Assembly: GCA_023481175.1 (NCBI GenBank)
Contig: JAMCWM010000014.1
Location: 1-40,164, forward strand
Length of the DNA: 40,164 nucleotides
Direction of reading: 5' to 3'
Origin: Nitrospirota bacterium
GTDB taxonomy: Bacteria > Nitrospirota > Leptospirillia > Leptospirillales > Leptospirillaceae
Shown here piece by piece: positions 6,541-14,139 of this stretch; position 1 is the stretch's first letter, and every line of letters starts with the position of its first letter. The position numbers and the translations under genes are program-made. The notes under the pieces were generated by a model. The model was not told the origin of the DNA. It did no database searches and worked only from the letters and a program-made list of their open reading frames with translations.

Positions 6541-7674
6541 ATGGAATCCGAAGCCAGACTGATCATCGCCTCGGGAGAGCAGAGTCCCGATCTCTACTAC
6601 CGGACTGGATTCCTGACGCCCGATCCGTATATCTATGCCGAAATCGGGAACGAAAGTTTCATGCTCCTCTCCGATCTCGAGCGTGACAGGGCCCGCAAGG
6701 AAGGGAAGGCCACTCACATCCTCTCGACCTCAGAATGGGAGGAGCAGGCCAGGAAGGAGGGAAAACGCGGTCTTTCGGCCATCGCGGCCCTCTTTCTCAA
6801 AAGCCGCGGCATTTCGACCCTGACCGTTCCCTACGACTTTCCCTTCGGCCTGGCCAAAAGCCTCCTTTCGGAGGGATTTTCGGTTTCGCCCGCCGAGGGA
6901 TCCTTCACTCCTCAGAGAGCCCTCAAGTCCCGTGAGGAGGCGGACAAGATCCGGAAGGTTCAGGAAGGGGTCGAGCAGGCCCTCCGGACCGTCTCGGGCC
7001 TTTTGAGAAAATCCACGGTCCGGGACGGGTGGATCTATCTCGAAGGCCTGCGCCTCACCTCGGAAAAGGTCAAGTTCGTCCTGAAGGAGGAACTCCTCGG
7101 ACACGACCTCATCGGCCAGCACACGATCGTAGCCGGGGGAGAGCAGGCCTGCGATCCCCACAACGAAGGGTCAGGCCCCCTGCCGGCCCATCTGCCCATC
7201 GTCTTCGACATCTTTCCCTTTTCGGAGAAGACCCGTTACTTCGCCGACATGACCCGGACCCTTTTCAAGGGCGCGGTTGCCTCCCGGCACCGCGATCTTT
7301 ACGAGGCTGTCCTTTCGGCCCAGGAGCGGGCGATCGCGAAGGCCGCCCCGGGGGTCGACTCCTCCCTTCTGCACCAGGCGGTGGAGGAACGGTTCGCCGA
7401 ACTGGGATATACGACCGGGGAGGTTGAGGGCCGCATGGAAGGATTTTTCCACGGAACGGGCCATGGCGTGGGACTCGAGATCCATGAAGCGCCCCGCGTG
7501 GGGAAAACCGGCGTTCCCCTTCTTCCCGGCCATGTCATCACCGTCGAGCCGGGGCTCTATTATCCCCGTCTTTCCGGAGGGGTCCGCATCGAGGACATGC
7601 TCTACATCACCCCGTCGGGAGCCGAAAACCTCACGACCTATCCCAAGGACTGGTCGTCGGTCGCGATTCCCTGA
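6541..7674 (+). CDS. M24 family metallopeptidase (Xaa-Pro aminopeptidase-like)
   Basis: A 377-aa protein with the two-domain plan of prolidase-type peptidases: an N-terminal creatinase-like domain (about 1-130) and a C-terminal pita-bread catalytic domain. Metal ligands can be matched: Asp in IVFDIFPF, Asp in YFADMTRT, His in FFHGTGHGVGLEIHE, Glu in TVEPGLYY and Glu in VRIEDMLY. The set looks complete, so it should be active on peptides with proline in position 2. It is cytoplasmic, with no signal peptide. It begins ten bases after the methyltransferase and overlaps the SDR-like gene by one base. Confidence 0.88.
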   Translation: MESEARLIIASGEQSPDLYYRTGFLTPDPYIYAEIGNESFMLLSDLERDRARKEGKATHILSTSEWEEQARKEGKRGLSAIAALFLKSRGISTLTVPYDFPFGLAKSLLSEGFSVSPAEGSFTPQRALKSREEADKIRKVQEGVEQALRTVSGLLRKSTVRDGWIYLEGLRLTSEKVKFVLKEELLGHDLIGQHTIVAGGEQACDPHNEGSGPLPAHLPIVFDIFPFSEKTRYFADMTRTLFKGAVASRHRDLYEAVLSAQERAIAKAAPGVDSSLLHQAVEERFAELGYTTGEVEGRMEGFFHGTGHGVGLEIHEAPRVGKTGVPLLPGHVITVEPGLYYPRLSGGVRIEDMLYITPSGAENLTTYPKDWSSVAIP

Positions 7675-8345
7675 TGGGCTCCCATCTCCTTGTGGGGTCC
7701 GGCGGGGAGACGGGCCAGGCGCTGGCCAAAAAACTTTCGGACCAGGGTGCGACGGTTTTTGTCACCACCCATCGCCGTCCCCTTCCCGACCTTCCTCCCT
7801 CCCGTTTTCTCCCTTGGGATCTCGAGGCCCCGGAACAGTCTCTCCCCGACCTCGACCGCGCGCTCGGACAGGAACCGCTCTTAAGCCTCTCCCTCTTTGC
7901 CCATCCCCCCTTCCGGCGGAACTCCGATTCCCTCAAACCCGGCCCCGATTTCCCTATTGCCTCCCTGATCCGTCTTCTCGACCATCTTCGGCCCCGGCTT
8001 GAACCCAAGACTCCCGTAGTTTTCTTCTTTCCTTCCCTCTCCCGCCACCGGGCCGACGGCTACCTTGCGGCCCGTCTCTGGATCGGGGCCCTGCAGGGAC
8101 TTTTCGGGGAGTTGAGCCGGAACCGGAGGGGCTTCCTCGTGACGGGGATCGACACCCTGATCACACCTGACCGGACCACGCCCCACATCACCCCGGAGAT
8201 GGTGGAGCGGATCGCTGGGCGCACCTCACGGGGCCGGCTCGCCACAGCCGACGAGATCGCCGATTTTGCGGCCTGGCTGATCTGCTCCCGAAGTCCCCTC
8301 TTTCACGGCCAGATCCTCCAGACGGAAGGCGGCCCTTACTTCTGA
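7674..8345 (+). CDS. SDR-like protein with altered catalytic residues
   Basis: The 223-aa protein starts with a nucleotide-binding glycine motif (LLVGSGGETGQALAKKL) and ends like enoyl-ACP-reductase-type SDRs (GRLATADEIADFAAWLI, then HGQILQTEGGPYF, compare the usual dGG tail). The middle is unusual: the NNAG motif is missing (SLFAHPP stands in its place), and the expected YxxxK reads YLAAR, with Arg for Lys. It may therefore bind NAD(P) without classical dehydrogenase chemistry, or be a diverged reductase. The ATG overlaps the stop of the M24 peptidase by one base, so it is translationally coupled. Confidence 0.7.
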   Translation: MGSHLLVGSGGETGQALAKKLSDQGATVFVTTHRRPLPDLPPSRFLPWDLEAPEQSLPDLDRALGQEPLLSLSLFAHPPFRRNSDSLKPGPDFPIASLIRLLDHLRPRLEPKTPVVFFFPSLSRHRADGYLAARLWIGALQGLFGELSRNRRGFLVTGIDTLITPDRTTPHITPEMVERIAGRTSRGRLATADEIADFAAWLICSRSPLFHGQILQTEGGPYF

Positions 8346-8483
8346 TGGCCGGGAGCGGCCCCAAAAAGGGAGATCTCGTATTGTGTCTTTTGTCTCTCCA
8401 ACTTTTCGATAAAATAACTCATTTCCATTATTACAAAAACTTATTCTAAGGCGGCAACGAATCTCCCCCTCATCCTTTGATGA

Positions 8484-8665
8484 CAGGATGGGAACACCAA
8501 GATCCTTGAAGATTTTACGTCTAAATGGTTGTCTATCTCATTATGGCGAGGGATCGCCGAACGGCGATTTTGAGGAGGATTATGCCATCAGGAATGTCGA
8601 CCGCCTTCTTGAAGAGGAAGGAAGCCATGCTCACGAAGATGCCGGAGAAGGTCAACCCGCCTCAT
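8484..8665 (-). pseudogene. hicA: HicA toxin pseudogene (in-frame TGA plus frameshift)
   Basis: From the ATG at 8665, which overlaps the hicB stop as ATGA, the minus strand encodes MRRVDLLRHLREHGFLPL then QEGGRHS, a HicA start with the conserved GGRHS His. A TGA at 8590-8588 follows. The same frame then continues WHNPPQNRRSAIPRHNEI, the second half of the HicA domain. Near 8523-8517 one base appears to be missing, because RKIFKDLGVP, the usual HicA end, continues in another frame. Two independent lesions mean the mRNA-cleaving toxin should not be made. The end is placed where similarity stops. HicA normally pairs with the HicB encoded just upstream. Confidence 0.85.
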
Positions 8666-8871
8666 AGAGCGATAGGCTCTTCCCTGAATTTATCCCCTGC
8701 GGCTTCAAGAGCATCATTGCGGTTTAATTCGAGAGCTTCCTTCAAAGTCACCCGAAGGCTCTCCATCAGTTCCTCGTATGTTGGTTCCTGGCAGTTGACG
8801 CCCGGAACCTCCTCTATCCAACCGATCCATCCGTTCTCGGATTCTTTGACGATGGCAGTAAAAGTATCCAA
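8662..8871 (-). CDS. hicB: HicB family antitoxin, intact
   Basis: A 69-aa protein with the HicB layout: FTAIVKESENGWIGWIEEVPGV, then a YEELMESLRVTLKEALEL helix. It lacks a C-terminal ribbon-helix-helix extension, so it is the short type that neutralises HicA by direct binding and may not bind DNA itself. The start is the TTG at 8871, with AGGAG eight bases upstream. Its stop overlaps the start of the broken hicA by 4 bases. The antitoxin frame is open while the toxin is broken, which is the usual order of decay for such modules. Confidence 0.85.
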   Translation of the reverse strand: MDTFTAIVKESENGWIGWIEEVPGVNCQEPTYEELMESLRVTLKEALELNRNDALEAAGDKFREEPIAL

Positions 8872-8887
8872 CTGGATTCTCCTGGTT

Positions 8888-8935
8888 TTACGTTTTCTGG
8901 TTTCCAGATTTTTCGATGACGACAGCGTAACGCAT
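8888..8935 (-). CDS. 15-codon ORF resembling a HicB N-terminus
   Basis: The minus-strand ATG at 8935 has AGAGG four bases upstream and encodes MRYAVVIEKSGNQKT before a TAA. MRYAVVIEK is how many HicB antitoxins begin, so this may be the remnant of a second HicB, or a short leader peptide coupled to hicB, whose TTG lies 16 bases further on. It is too short to decide. Confidence 0.35.
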   Translation of the reverse strand: MRYAVVIEKSGNQKT

Positions 8936-8970
8936 GGGACCTCTCAGAATTTCCATTCTTCGAAACTCAG

Positions 8971-8991
8971 TGTTCCCAAATTGTTCCCAAA
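8971..8991. repeat. Tandem direct repeat TGTTCCCAAA, 11-base period
   Basis: TGTTCCCAAA occurs at 8971-8980 and again at 8982-8991. It lies about 45 bases beyond the 3' end of tRNA-Ala (minus strand). Short tandem repeats at this position recall arm-type integrase binding sites next to tRNA attachment sites, but no integrase gene is present. Confidence 0.5.
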
Positions 8992-9036
8992 AGTCGATTT
9001 TCAGAGGAGGGATTTTCTTAAATAAGGCTTGAATTT

Positions 9037-9112
9037 TGGTGGAGGGTAGGGGATTTGAACCCCTGACCTTCAGGGTGCGATCCTGACGCTCTCCCAACTG
9101 AGCTAACCCCCC
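9037..9112 (-). tRNA. tRNA-Ala (anticodon CGC)
   Basis: The minus strand gives a complete 76-nt tRNA: acceptor GGGGGGT with ACCCTCC (one G-U pair), the D-arm sequence TAGCTCAGTTGGGAGAGC, anticodon stem TCAGG/CCTGA around ATCGCAC (anticodon CGC, reads GCG), T arm GGTTCAAATCC, and encoded CCA. It lies between the purN end and the decayed hicBA locus. Confidence 0.96.
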
Positions 9113-9135
9113 AAAGAGGCAAGAACATCCGATAG

Positions 9136-9164
9136 AGACTACCACAAGGGGGGCACGACTTCAA
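9136..9164 (-). promoter_or_regulatory. Promoter of tRNA-Ala
   Basis: On the minus strand TTGAAG (9164-9159) and TAGTCT (9141-9136) are 17 bases apart, predicting a start near 9129, 17 bases before the tRNA. The -35 box overlaps the purN stop codon. Confidence 0.5.
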
Positions 9165-9787
9165 TCGGCTTTCCACAGGACCCGTCGTCCAGAAAGTTGA
9201 AGACGCCCTCCGGAAAAGGCCGCCAGGGCTTCCACATAGGCTTCGTGCTCGACGGGAAGCAGCCGTTCGACGAGGGTCTCCTCCGTATCCTCCGGAAAGA
9301 CGGGAACGCTCTTCTGAAGGATGATCGGACCATGGTCCATGAGAAGATCCACGAAATGAACAGTCACTCCCGTAACTCTGACCCCGTAGTCAATGGCCTG
9401 CCTCTGGGCGTGGAGGCCGGGGAAGGCCGGAAGGAGGGAGGGATGAATATTCAGGATCCGGTCGGGAAAGGCCCCGATCAGGACCGGACCCACCAGTCGC
9501 ATGTATCCCGCCAGGGCGATCGCATCCGCTTTTTTGTCGTGAAGATGGGCAAGGATCGCCTTTTCGTAGTCGTCTTTCGACGGGTAGGACCTGGGAAGAA
9601 TCTGAACGGCCGGCACGCCAGACTCCCGGGCCTTTTCAAGGACCGGAGCCTTTTCCCTGTCACAGACAAGAAGGACCGGATCGATCCCGGGAAGCCGTCC
9701 CGAGCGGACGGCGGAAAATATCGCCATGGCATTCGATCCGCGGCCCGAGGCAAAGACGGCAAGCCGAAGAGGTCTATGCTCCGGCAT
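9161..9787 (-). CDS. purN: Phosphoribosylglycinamide formyltransferase
   Basis: A 208-aa enzyme of de novo purine synthesis that transfers a formyl group from 10-formyl-THF to GAR. Visible features are LAVFASGRGSNAMAI at the N-terminus (phosphate loop), ALAGYMRLVG, and the catalytic region ILNIHPSLLPAFPGLHAQ, followed by VTVHFVDLLMDHGPIILQ, with the conserved Asn-His-Asp set present. The length is normal. The ATG at 9787 lies 14 bases inside the end of purM, so the two are coupled. Its formyl donor could come from the fhs product encoded elsewhere in this window. Confidence 0.96.
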   Translation of the reverse strand: MPEHRPLRLAVFASGRGSNAMAIFSAVRSGRLPGIDPVLLVCDREKAPVLEKARESGVPAVQILPRSYPSKDDYEKAILAHLHDKKADAIALAGYMRLVGPVLIGAFPDRILNIHPSLLPAFPGLHAQRQAIDYGVRVTGVTVHFVDLLMDHGPIILQKSVPVFPEDTEETLVERLLPVEHEAYVEALAAFSGGRLQLSGRRVLWKAD

Positions 9788-10826
9788 AGAGAACCTCCTG
9801 TCGGCCGGCGACGACTTCCCCCAGGCGCCAGAAGGCCTCTCCCCGGGAGGTGAGGAGGGAATCCAGGGACGACGAGGCATCGGGAGAGACGATGACGACG
9901 AGTCCGATCCCCATGTTGAAGACCCGCAGCATCTCCGGAAGGTCGATCCCTCCTGCCTGGCGGATATGGGAAAAAAGAGGCGGGACAGGCCAGGACCCAA
10001 GGTCGATCCTGACCGAGGCATTGTCCGGCAGGATCCGGGGAATGTTTTCGGTAAGCCCTCCCCCCGTGACATGGACGAAGGCTCCAACGGGAAGCGCCTT
10101 TCGAATGGCCGCCATGAGACGGACATAGATCCGGGTGGGGGTGGTCAGGAGCTCACCCCAGGTCGTCCCGGGCTCAAAGGGAACGGAGACCCCGGGATCG
10201 ACCGGGCCCTGCTCCAGAAGAACCCGGCGCGCCAGGGAGTAGCCGTTGGAATGAAGCCCCGACGAGGCGATGCCGAAGACATGGTCCCCCGGCCGGATTG
10301 AGGCCCCGTCGATAATCTTCTTCCGGTCGGCGATCCCCACGCAGAAGCCCGCGAGATCAAAATCTCCCGGGGCATACAGCCCCGGCATCTCGGCGGTCTC
10401 TCCCCCCAGAAGAGCCATCTCGGACTGAAGGCACCCTTCGACCACTCCTTCCATCACCGGAAGCGACTCGTCGATTTCGAGCCTCCCGGTGGCAAGGTAG
10501 TCCAGAAAAAAGAGGGGATCGGCCCCCATGACGGCGATGTCGTTTGCGCACATGGCCACGAGGTCGATCCCGAGCCCCGAAAAACGCCGGGCCCATCGGG
10601 CCACCAGAAGTTTTGTCCCGACTCCGTCCGTTCCCGAGACCAGGACCGGATCTTCATAGCGGGCAAAGTCCGGCCTGAAGACCCCGCCGAATCCCCCGAT
10701 TCCGGAGACCACTCCGGTCCGGTTGGTCCGTCCTGCCAGAGGCTTGATCGCCTCCACCCAGCGATTGCCCCGGTCGATGGAGACGCCGGAACGGGCATAG
10801 GCCCCTTCCTCCTTTTCCTTGGACAA
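9774..10826 (-). CDS. purM: Phosphoribosylformylglycinamidine cyclo-ligase (AIR synthetase)
   Basis: A 350-aa ATP-dependent enzyme that closes the imidazole ring of AIR. Motifs include GIGGFGGVF, the ATP-binding SGTDGVGTKLLVA, DLVAMCANDIAVMGADPLFFLDY, LLGGETAEMPG, GIASSGLHSNGYSLAR, FVHVTGGGLTENIPRIL and FNMGIGLVVIV. The best start is the TTG at 10826 (SKEKEEGAYARSGV), with GGGGAG six bases upstream; no in-frame ATG is near. It is the first gene of a purM-purN unit. A TATAAT box and a palindrome lie about 65-100 bases upstream and may control it. Confidence 0.95.
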   Translation of the reverse strand: MSKEKEEGAYARSGVSIDRGNRWVEAIKPLAGRTNRTGVVSGIGGFGGVFRPDFARYEDPVLVSGTDGVGTKLLVARWARRFSGLGIDLVAMCANDIAVMGADPLFFLDYLATGRLEIDESLPVMEGVVEGCLQSEMALLGGETAEMPGLYAPGDFDLAGFCVGIADRKKIIDGASIRPGDHVFGIASSGLHSNGYSLARRVLLEQGPVDPGVSVPFEPGTTWGELLTTPTRIYVRLMAAIRKALPVGAFVHVTGGGLTENIPRILPDNASVRIDLGSWPVPPLFSHIRQAGGIDLPEMLRVFNMGIGLVVIVSPDASSSLDSLLTSRGEAFWRLGEVVAGRQEVLYAGA

Positions 10827-10889
10827 GATTCTCTCCCCATGAAAAATCGGATTTATAGACGATTCTTGAAGTTGGTATATATTTTTGGG

Positions 10890-10924
10890 ATTATATCTCC
10901 CTGACCGGCATGATCGCTGATCAT
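10890..10924 (-). promoter_or_regulatory. Candidate purM promoter (-10) with palindromic operator
   Basis: A perfect TATAAT on the minus strand (10895-10890) would start transcription near 10883, 57 bases before the purM TTG. No good -35 is seen. Where it would lie, a perfect palindrome ATGATC-GCT-GATCAT (10910-10924) occurs, as expected for an operator whose regulator controls -35 access. The AT-rich block 10870-10896 may also serve the divergent lipoprotein gene. Confidence 0.45.
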
Positions 10925-10985
10925 AGCCCAAACGACCCCGCATCAACAACAAGGCCCCCAGGGGGCCAAAACCAAGGATCCGGCG

Positions 10986-12005
10986 ATGCATTCCTGGCTG
11001 AAACGATCTGCCTCTTCCCTTCTCTCCCTCTGCCTCTCCTTCGCCTTCCTGACCCTTGTCTCCTGCGGAAACGGGAACATGCTCGGAAATGGCACGGGAA
11101 ACCCCGGAACGGCCCTGGGGGCGCTTGAGGTGGCCAACGCCGACATCGCCAGCGGAAACTATTCCGGGGCGATCTCCGTTCTCGCGCCCTACTGCCCGAA
11201 CAACAACTGCGTGAACTCCGACATCGCCAACGCCGACGCCAACGCCTACGTCGCCCTGGGCAACACCGCGGCCGGGGCCTCGGTGACGGGAGTCTCGACC
11301 GTGACAGGCGCGAACCAGGGCGGGGCCACCATCACCCAGATCCTCTCGAAGGTGCTCGGTCTTGTGCAAGGAAGCCCCAGCGCCAACCAGGTGATCCAGG
11401 GGGTCGACCAGGCCATTCCCTGTCTTTCCGCGAACTCCTGCTCCACCACCTATCTCGACAACCTGGCCACCGCCCTCCAGGTCCTTTCAAATACCCCCTG
11501 CTCCGGTTCCAGCACCGTCGCGACCAACTGCCCCGACTCCTCGACCATCCTGCTCGCCTCGGCGGTCTATCTCCTGGCCGTCGCCCAGTACGAGACCGGG
11601 ATCGTCTACTCCACCACCGGCGGATGGCAGCAGTGCCCCAAAAATGGCGGAGGATTGGGTAGCTGTACATCTCTCTCTTATTCAAGCCTTGACAGTGACT
11701 TGACAAGCGATCCTACGCGCCTGAATAATATCGCCGCCATCCTGGGCGCCACCTGCTCCGGGTGTTCAGGAAGCACCCCTACAATCACGATGACCACCAC
11801 GACCGTTTTAAATGTCCTTCCCTACTTTCTGGCCTCCCTGGGATCGTCGACCAACATCGACACCTCCTTCAACCAGTTCCTCAATGCCCTCAATGCCTGC
11901 AGTCAAAATGGGGGTTCAACCTGTTCCTCCAATCCGTCCGGGACCGCCCCGACGAGCCTTACGCTAAGCGCCTCCGGACTGGCCTACTACCTGAGCCAGC
12001 TGTGA
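10986..12005 (+). CDS. Cysteine-rich lipoprotein, unknown function
   Basis: A 339-aa protein with a clear lipoprotein signal: hydrophobic LLSLCLSFAFLTLVSC with lipidated Cys27, followed by Gly-Asn. The mature part is rich in Ser, Thr, Asn, Ala and Gly and carries six close cysteine pairs (CPNNNC, CLSANSC, CSGSSTVATNC, CPKNGGGLGSC, CSGC, CSQNGGSTC), which suggests a disulphide-stabilised helical solenoid on the periplasmic face or cell surface. I do not recognise a family. AAGGA lies about eight bases before the ATG. A 73-base gap separates it from the PorV-like barrel, with which it probably forms an operon ending at the 13247 terminator. Confidence 0.7.
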   Translation: MHSWLKRSASSLLSLCLSFAFLTLVSCGNGNMLGNGTGNPGTALGALEVANADIASGNYSGAISVLAPYCPNNNCVNSDIANADANAYVALGNTAAGASVTGVSTVTGANQGGATITQILSKVLGLVQGSPSANQVIQGVDQAIPCLSANSCSTTYLDNLATALQVLSNTPCSGSSTVATNCPDSSTILLASAVYLLAVAQYETGIVYSTTGGWQQCPKNGGGLGSCTSLSYSSLDSDLTSDPTRLNNIAAILGATCSGCSGSTPTITMTTTTVLNVLPYFLASLGSSTNIDTSFNQFLNALNACSQNGGSTCSSNPSGTAPTSLTLSASGLAYYLSQL

Positions 12006-12078
12006 TCCCTCAAGTCCGGGCCGTCACCCGCCGAAAAGACAACAGGACGATTTCGCACCCTTTATCCAAGGACCGACG

Positions 12079-13224
12079 ATGATCCGACGACCTGATTCCC
12101 TCAAAACCTTTCTTCAGGCCGGAGCCCTGGCGGGACTTTGCGCCCTGGCCCTCCTCCAGGCCCCGAAGCAGGCGATAGCCGGCCCCTCGGGAGTCGCCGG
12201 AACGGCCCTCTTCCAGCAGTTCCCCCTTCTCTACCAGGGAGTCCTCGTCGAAGGGATGGGCGGCGCCTTCACTGCCGTGGCCGACGATTCGAACGCCCCC
12301 TTCTACAATCCGGCCGGACTCGACAACATCCAGAGCTCCTCCTTCCAGATATTGAACATCTCGGCCGACATCTCCTACCCCTCCCTCTACCCGACCCTCT
12401 ACAACGGTGTCAGCGGGGCCGGTAACAACAATCAGAACTACATCAACGCCTTCAGCAGCGTCGCCGGTCAGAGCCTCTATGCCCGGGTGGGGGACTACTC
12501 GAACTACACCACCCATGACTTCGCCATCGGCCTTCTCTCAAACAACCAGATGCTGGGAGTCGCCAACGCTTCTCCCACCACCACCAACCTGGGCTCGCTC
12601 GCGGCCCTTTCCGACTCCGGGGTCGTGATCAGCGGCGCCTACGGCTTCTTCAATCACCATCTCCAGGTCGGCGGCACATTGATGGGCCTCTACCAGATGT
12701 TCGAAAATATCCCGTCGCTCTCCAAAACCCAGGCCAGCGCCCTGTCCAGCACCCTTTCCGATAACCTCTCCTACGGGTTCGGGCTGGTGGGCAACCTCGG
12801 GGCCATCTACCACTTCGATCTTCCCCTCAACCCGACCCTGGGCGCCTCGATTCTCAACGTCGGAACGGCAAACTTCGGCAATGCCGGCTCTCTCCCCCAG
12901 CTCATCAACGCCGGCGTCGGCATCGACCCGGACATCGGGTTCGGACGGCTTCTGGCCGACATCGACTATGTCGACGTCACCAACTATCTCTATTACACCG
13001 GGGATTCCCTCTGGCTCCACACCCGCTTCGGGGTCCAGTACCAGTTTCCGGAGATCCTGACCGTGTCGGCGGGTCTTTACGAGGGATATCCCACCTTCGG
13101 CGTCGGCATCGACCTCTGGGCCGTCGAGGTGAATGCCTCCTATTACACGGAGGAGGCAAGCCCTGTCCCCGGCCTGAACCCCGACCACATCGTCTCGCTC
13201 CAGGTGGCCTTCGGCTGGATGTAG
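12079..13224 (+). CDS. PorV/UPF0164-like outer membrane beta-barrel protein
   Basis: The 381-aa protein has an N-terminal signal peptide (AGALAGLCALALLQ, AIAG cleavage region), then at about residues 59-81 the motif GMGGAFTAVADDSNAPFYNPAGL, typical of the PorV/UPF0164 and FadL-related barrels. The rest alternates polar and apolar residues with many Tyr, Asn and Gly, as in transmembrane strands, and ends in LQVAFGWM, whose penultimate aromatic residue fits an outer-membrane C-terminal signal poorly but not impossibly. It follows a cysteine-rich lipoprotein; PorV homologues act with surface or secretion partners, so a joint role is likely but unproven. AAGGA precedes the ATG. Confidence 0.82.
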   Translation: MIRRPDSLKTFLQAGALAGLCALALLQAPKQAIAGPSGVAGTALFQQFPLLYQGVLVEGMGGAFTAVADDSNAPFYNPAGLDNIQSSSFQILNISADISYPSLYPTLYNGVSGAGNNNQNYINAFSSVAGQSLYARVGDYSNYTTHDFAIGLLSNNQMLGVANASPTTTNLGSLAALSDSGVVISGAYGFFNHHLQVGGTLMGLYQMFENIPSLSKTQASALSSTLSDNLSYGFGLVGNLGAIYHFDLPLNPTLGASILNVGTANFGNAGSLPQLINAGVGIDPDIGFGRLLADIDYVDVTNYLYYTGDSLWLHTRFGVQYQFPEILTVSAGLYEGYPTFGVGIDLWAVEVNASYYTEEASPVPGLNPDHIVSLQVAFGWM

Positions 13225-13246
13225 AAAGGCCCCTGATTTTCCCGAC

Positions 13247-13274
13247 AAAAAAGGCGCCGTCTGGCGCCTTTTTT
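13247..13274. terminator. Perfect bidirectional Rho-independent terminator
   Basis: AAAAAA, GGCGCC, a GTCT loop, GGCGCC, TTTTTT: a fully symmetric stem with T tracts on both strands. It lies between the convergent PorV-like gene and rnc, so it can end both the plus-strand pair and the long minus-strand operon. Confidence 0.95.
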
Positions 13275-13345
13275 GTTCCGTCCTTGTCTCCCGCGCGCTG
13301 GATCTCCCTCCGGTCCCTCAGTGCTCCCGATGCCTCTGGCGGACC

Positions 13346-14104
13346 TCAGGAGGCGGAGGTTCCTCCCGAAGACGGGTGGACGTCCTTGGTCGTCCGGGCG
13401 ATGCGAGATAGAGCGGCCGCGGCCGCCTTCTGCTCCGCCTCCTTCTTCGAATGGCCCTGCCCTTCTCCCCAGACGCTTTCCCGGATCAGGACCGCCACGT
13501 CGAAGATCTTCTGGTGATCGGGTCCGGACTGGCCGATGATCTTGTACTTCGGCAGGGTTTCCAGCTCGCGCTGGCAGTATTCCTGGAGTTCGGTCTTGTG
13601 GTCGGCGATGCTGTCCGTCCGGGAGGCCCCCTCGATCACCTCCCGGAATTCCCGAAGGACGAAATTTCTGGCAGCCTCGAGCCCTCCGTCCTGGTAGATC
13701 GCGGCGATGACCGCCTCGAGGGCGTCGGAGAGAATGGAGTTCTTTTCCCGTCCCTGGGTGATCTCTTCCCCCCGGCCGATCAGAAGAAAGCTTCCCAGAC
13801 CGAGATTCCGGGCGACCTGGGCCAGGGTGGGCTCCGAGACGATCCGACCCTTGAGCTTTGAAAGGACTCCCTCCGGGGCGTCGGAATAGGTCTTCATGAG
13901 AAATTCGGCGATCACGAGACCCAGGACCGTATCCCCCAGAAATTCCAGCCGCTCGTTGTCGCGACGCACCCCGCCCTTTCGGAACTCGTTGGTGTAGGAC
14001 TTGTGGATGGTCGCCTCCTCAAGCCGTTCCAGGGAACGGAAGCGGTATCCGAGACGCTCTTCAAGAACCGGGAGATTGTGCATCCATTGGGACCGGGGAA
14101 ACAT
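13346..14104 (-). CDS. rnc: Ribonuclease III
   Basis: A 252-aa double-strand-specific endoribonuclease for rRNA processing and mRNA decay. The RNase III signature NERLEFLGDTVLG is near residue 50, and the second acidic cluster DALEAVIAAIYQDGG follows near 127, so the Mg-binding acids are intact. A C-terminal dsRNA-binding domain is present (DHKTELQEYCQ, then IRESVWGEGQGHSKKEAEQKAAAAAL). GAGGA lies about six bases before the ATG. It is the last gene of the long operon, 35 bases after fabF, the common acpP-fabF-rnc order. Confidence 0.97.
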   Translation of the reverse strand: MFPRSQWMHNLPVLEERLGYRFRSLERLEEATIHKSYTNEFRKGGVRRDNERLEFLGDTVLGLVIAEFLMKTYSDAPEGVLSKLKGRIVSEPTLAQVARNLGLGSFLLIGRGEEITQGREKNSILSDALEAVIAAIYQDGGLEAARNFVLREFREVIEGASRTDSIADHKTELQEYCQRELETLPKYKIIGQSGPDHQKIFDVAVLIRESVWGEGQGHSKKEAEQKAAAAALSRIARTTKDVHPSSGGTSAS

Positions 14105-14139
14105 TGTCTGTCCTCAGCAGGAAAAGGCGACCGGCCCTT

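Noticed and set aside
8588..8590. TGA within hicA read as a recoded codon (selenocysteine or UGA-sense code)
   Set aside because: No other gene in the window has internal TGA, TGA is used as a normal stop throughout, and hicA also carries a frameshift.
8888..9145. Minus-strand 85-codon open frame
   Set aside because: Its first half is the translation of tRNA-Ala; only the last 15 codons could be meaningful and are listed separately.
12538..13248. Minus-strand open frame of 236 codons
   Set aside because: Antisense to the PorV-like gene and crosses into its terminator; composition is that of a shadow frame.
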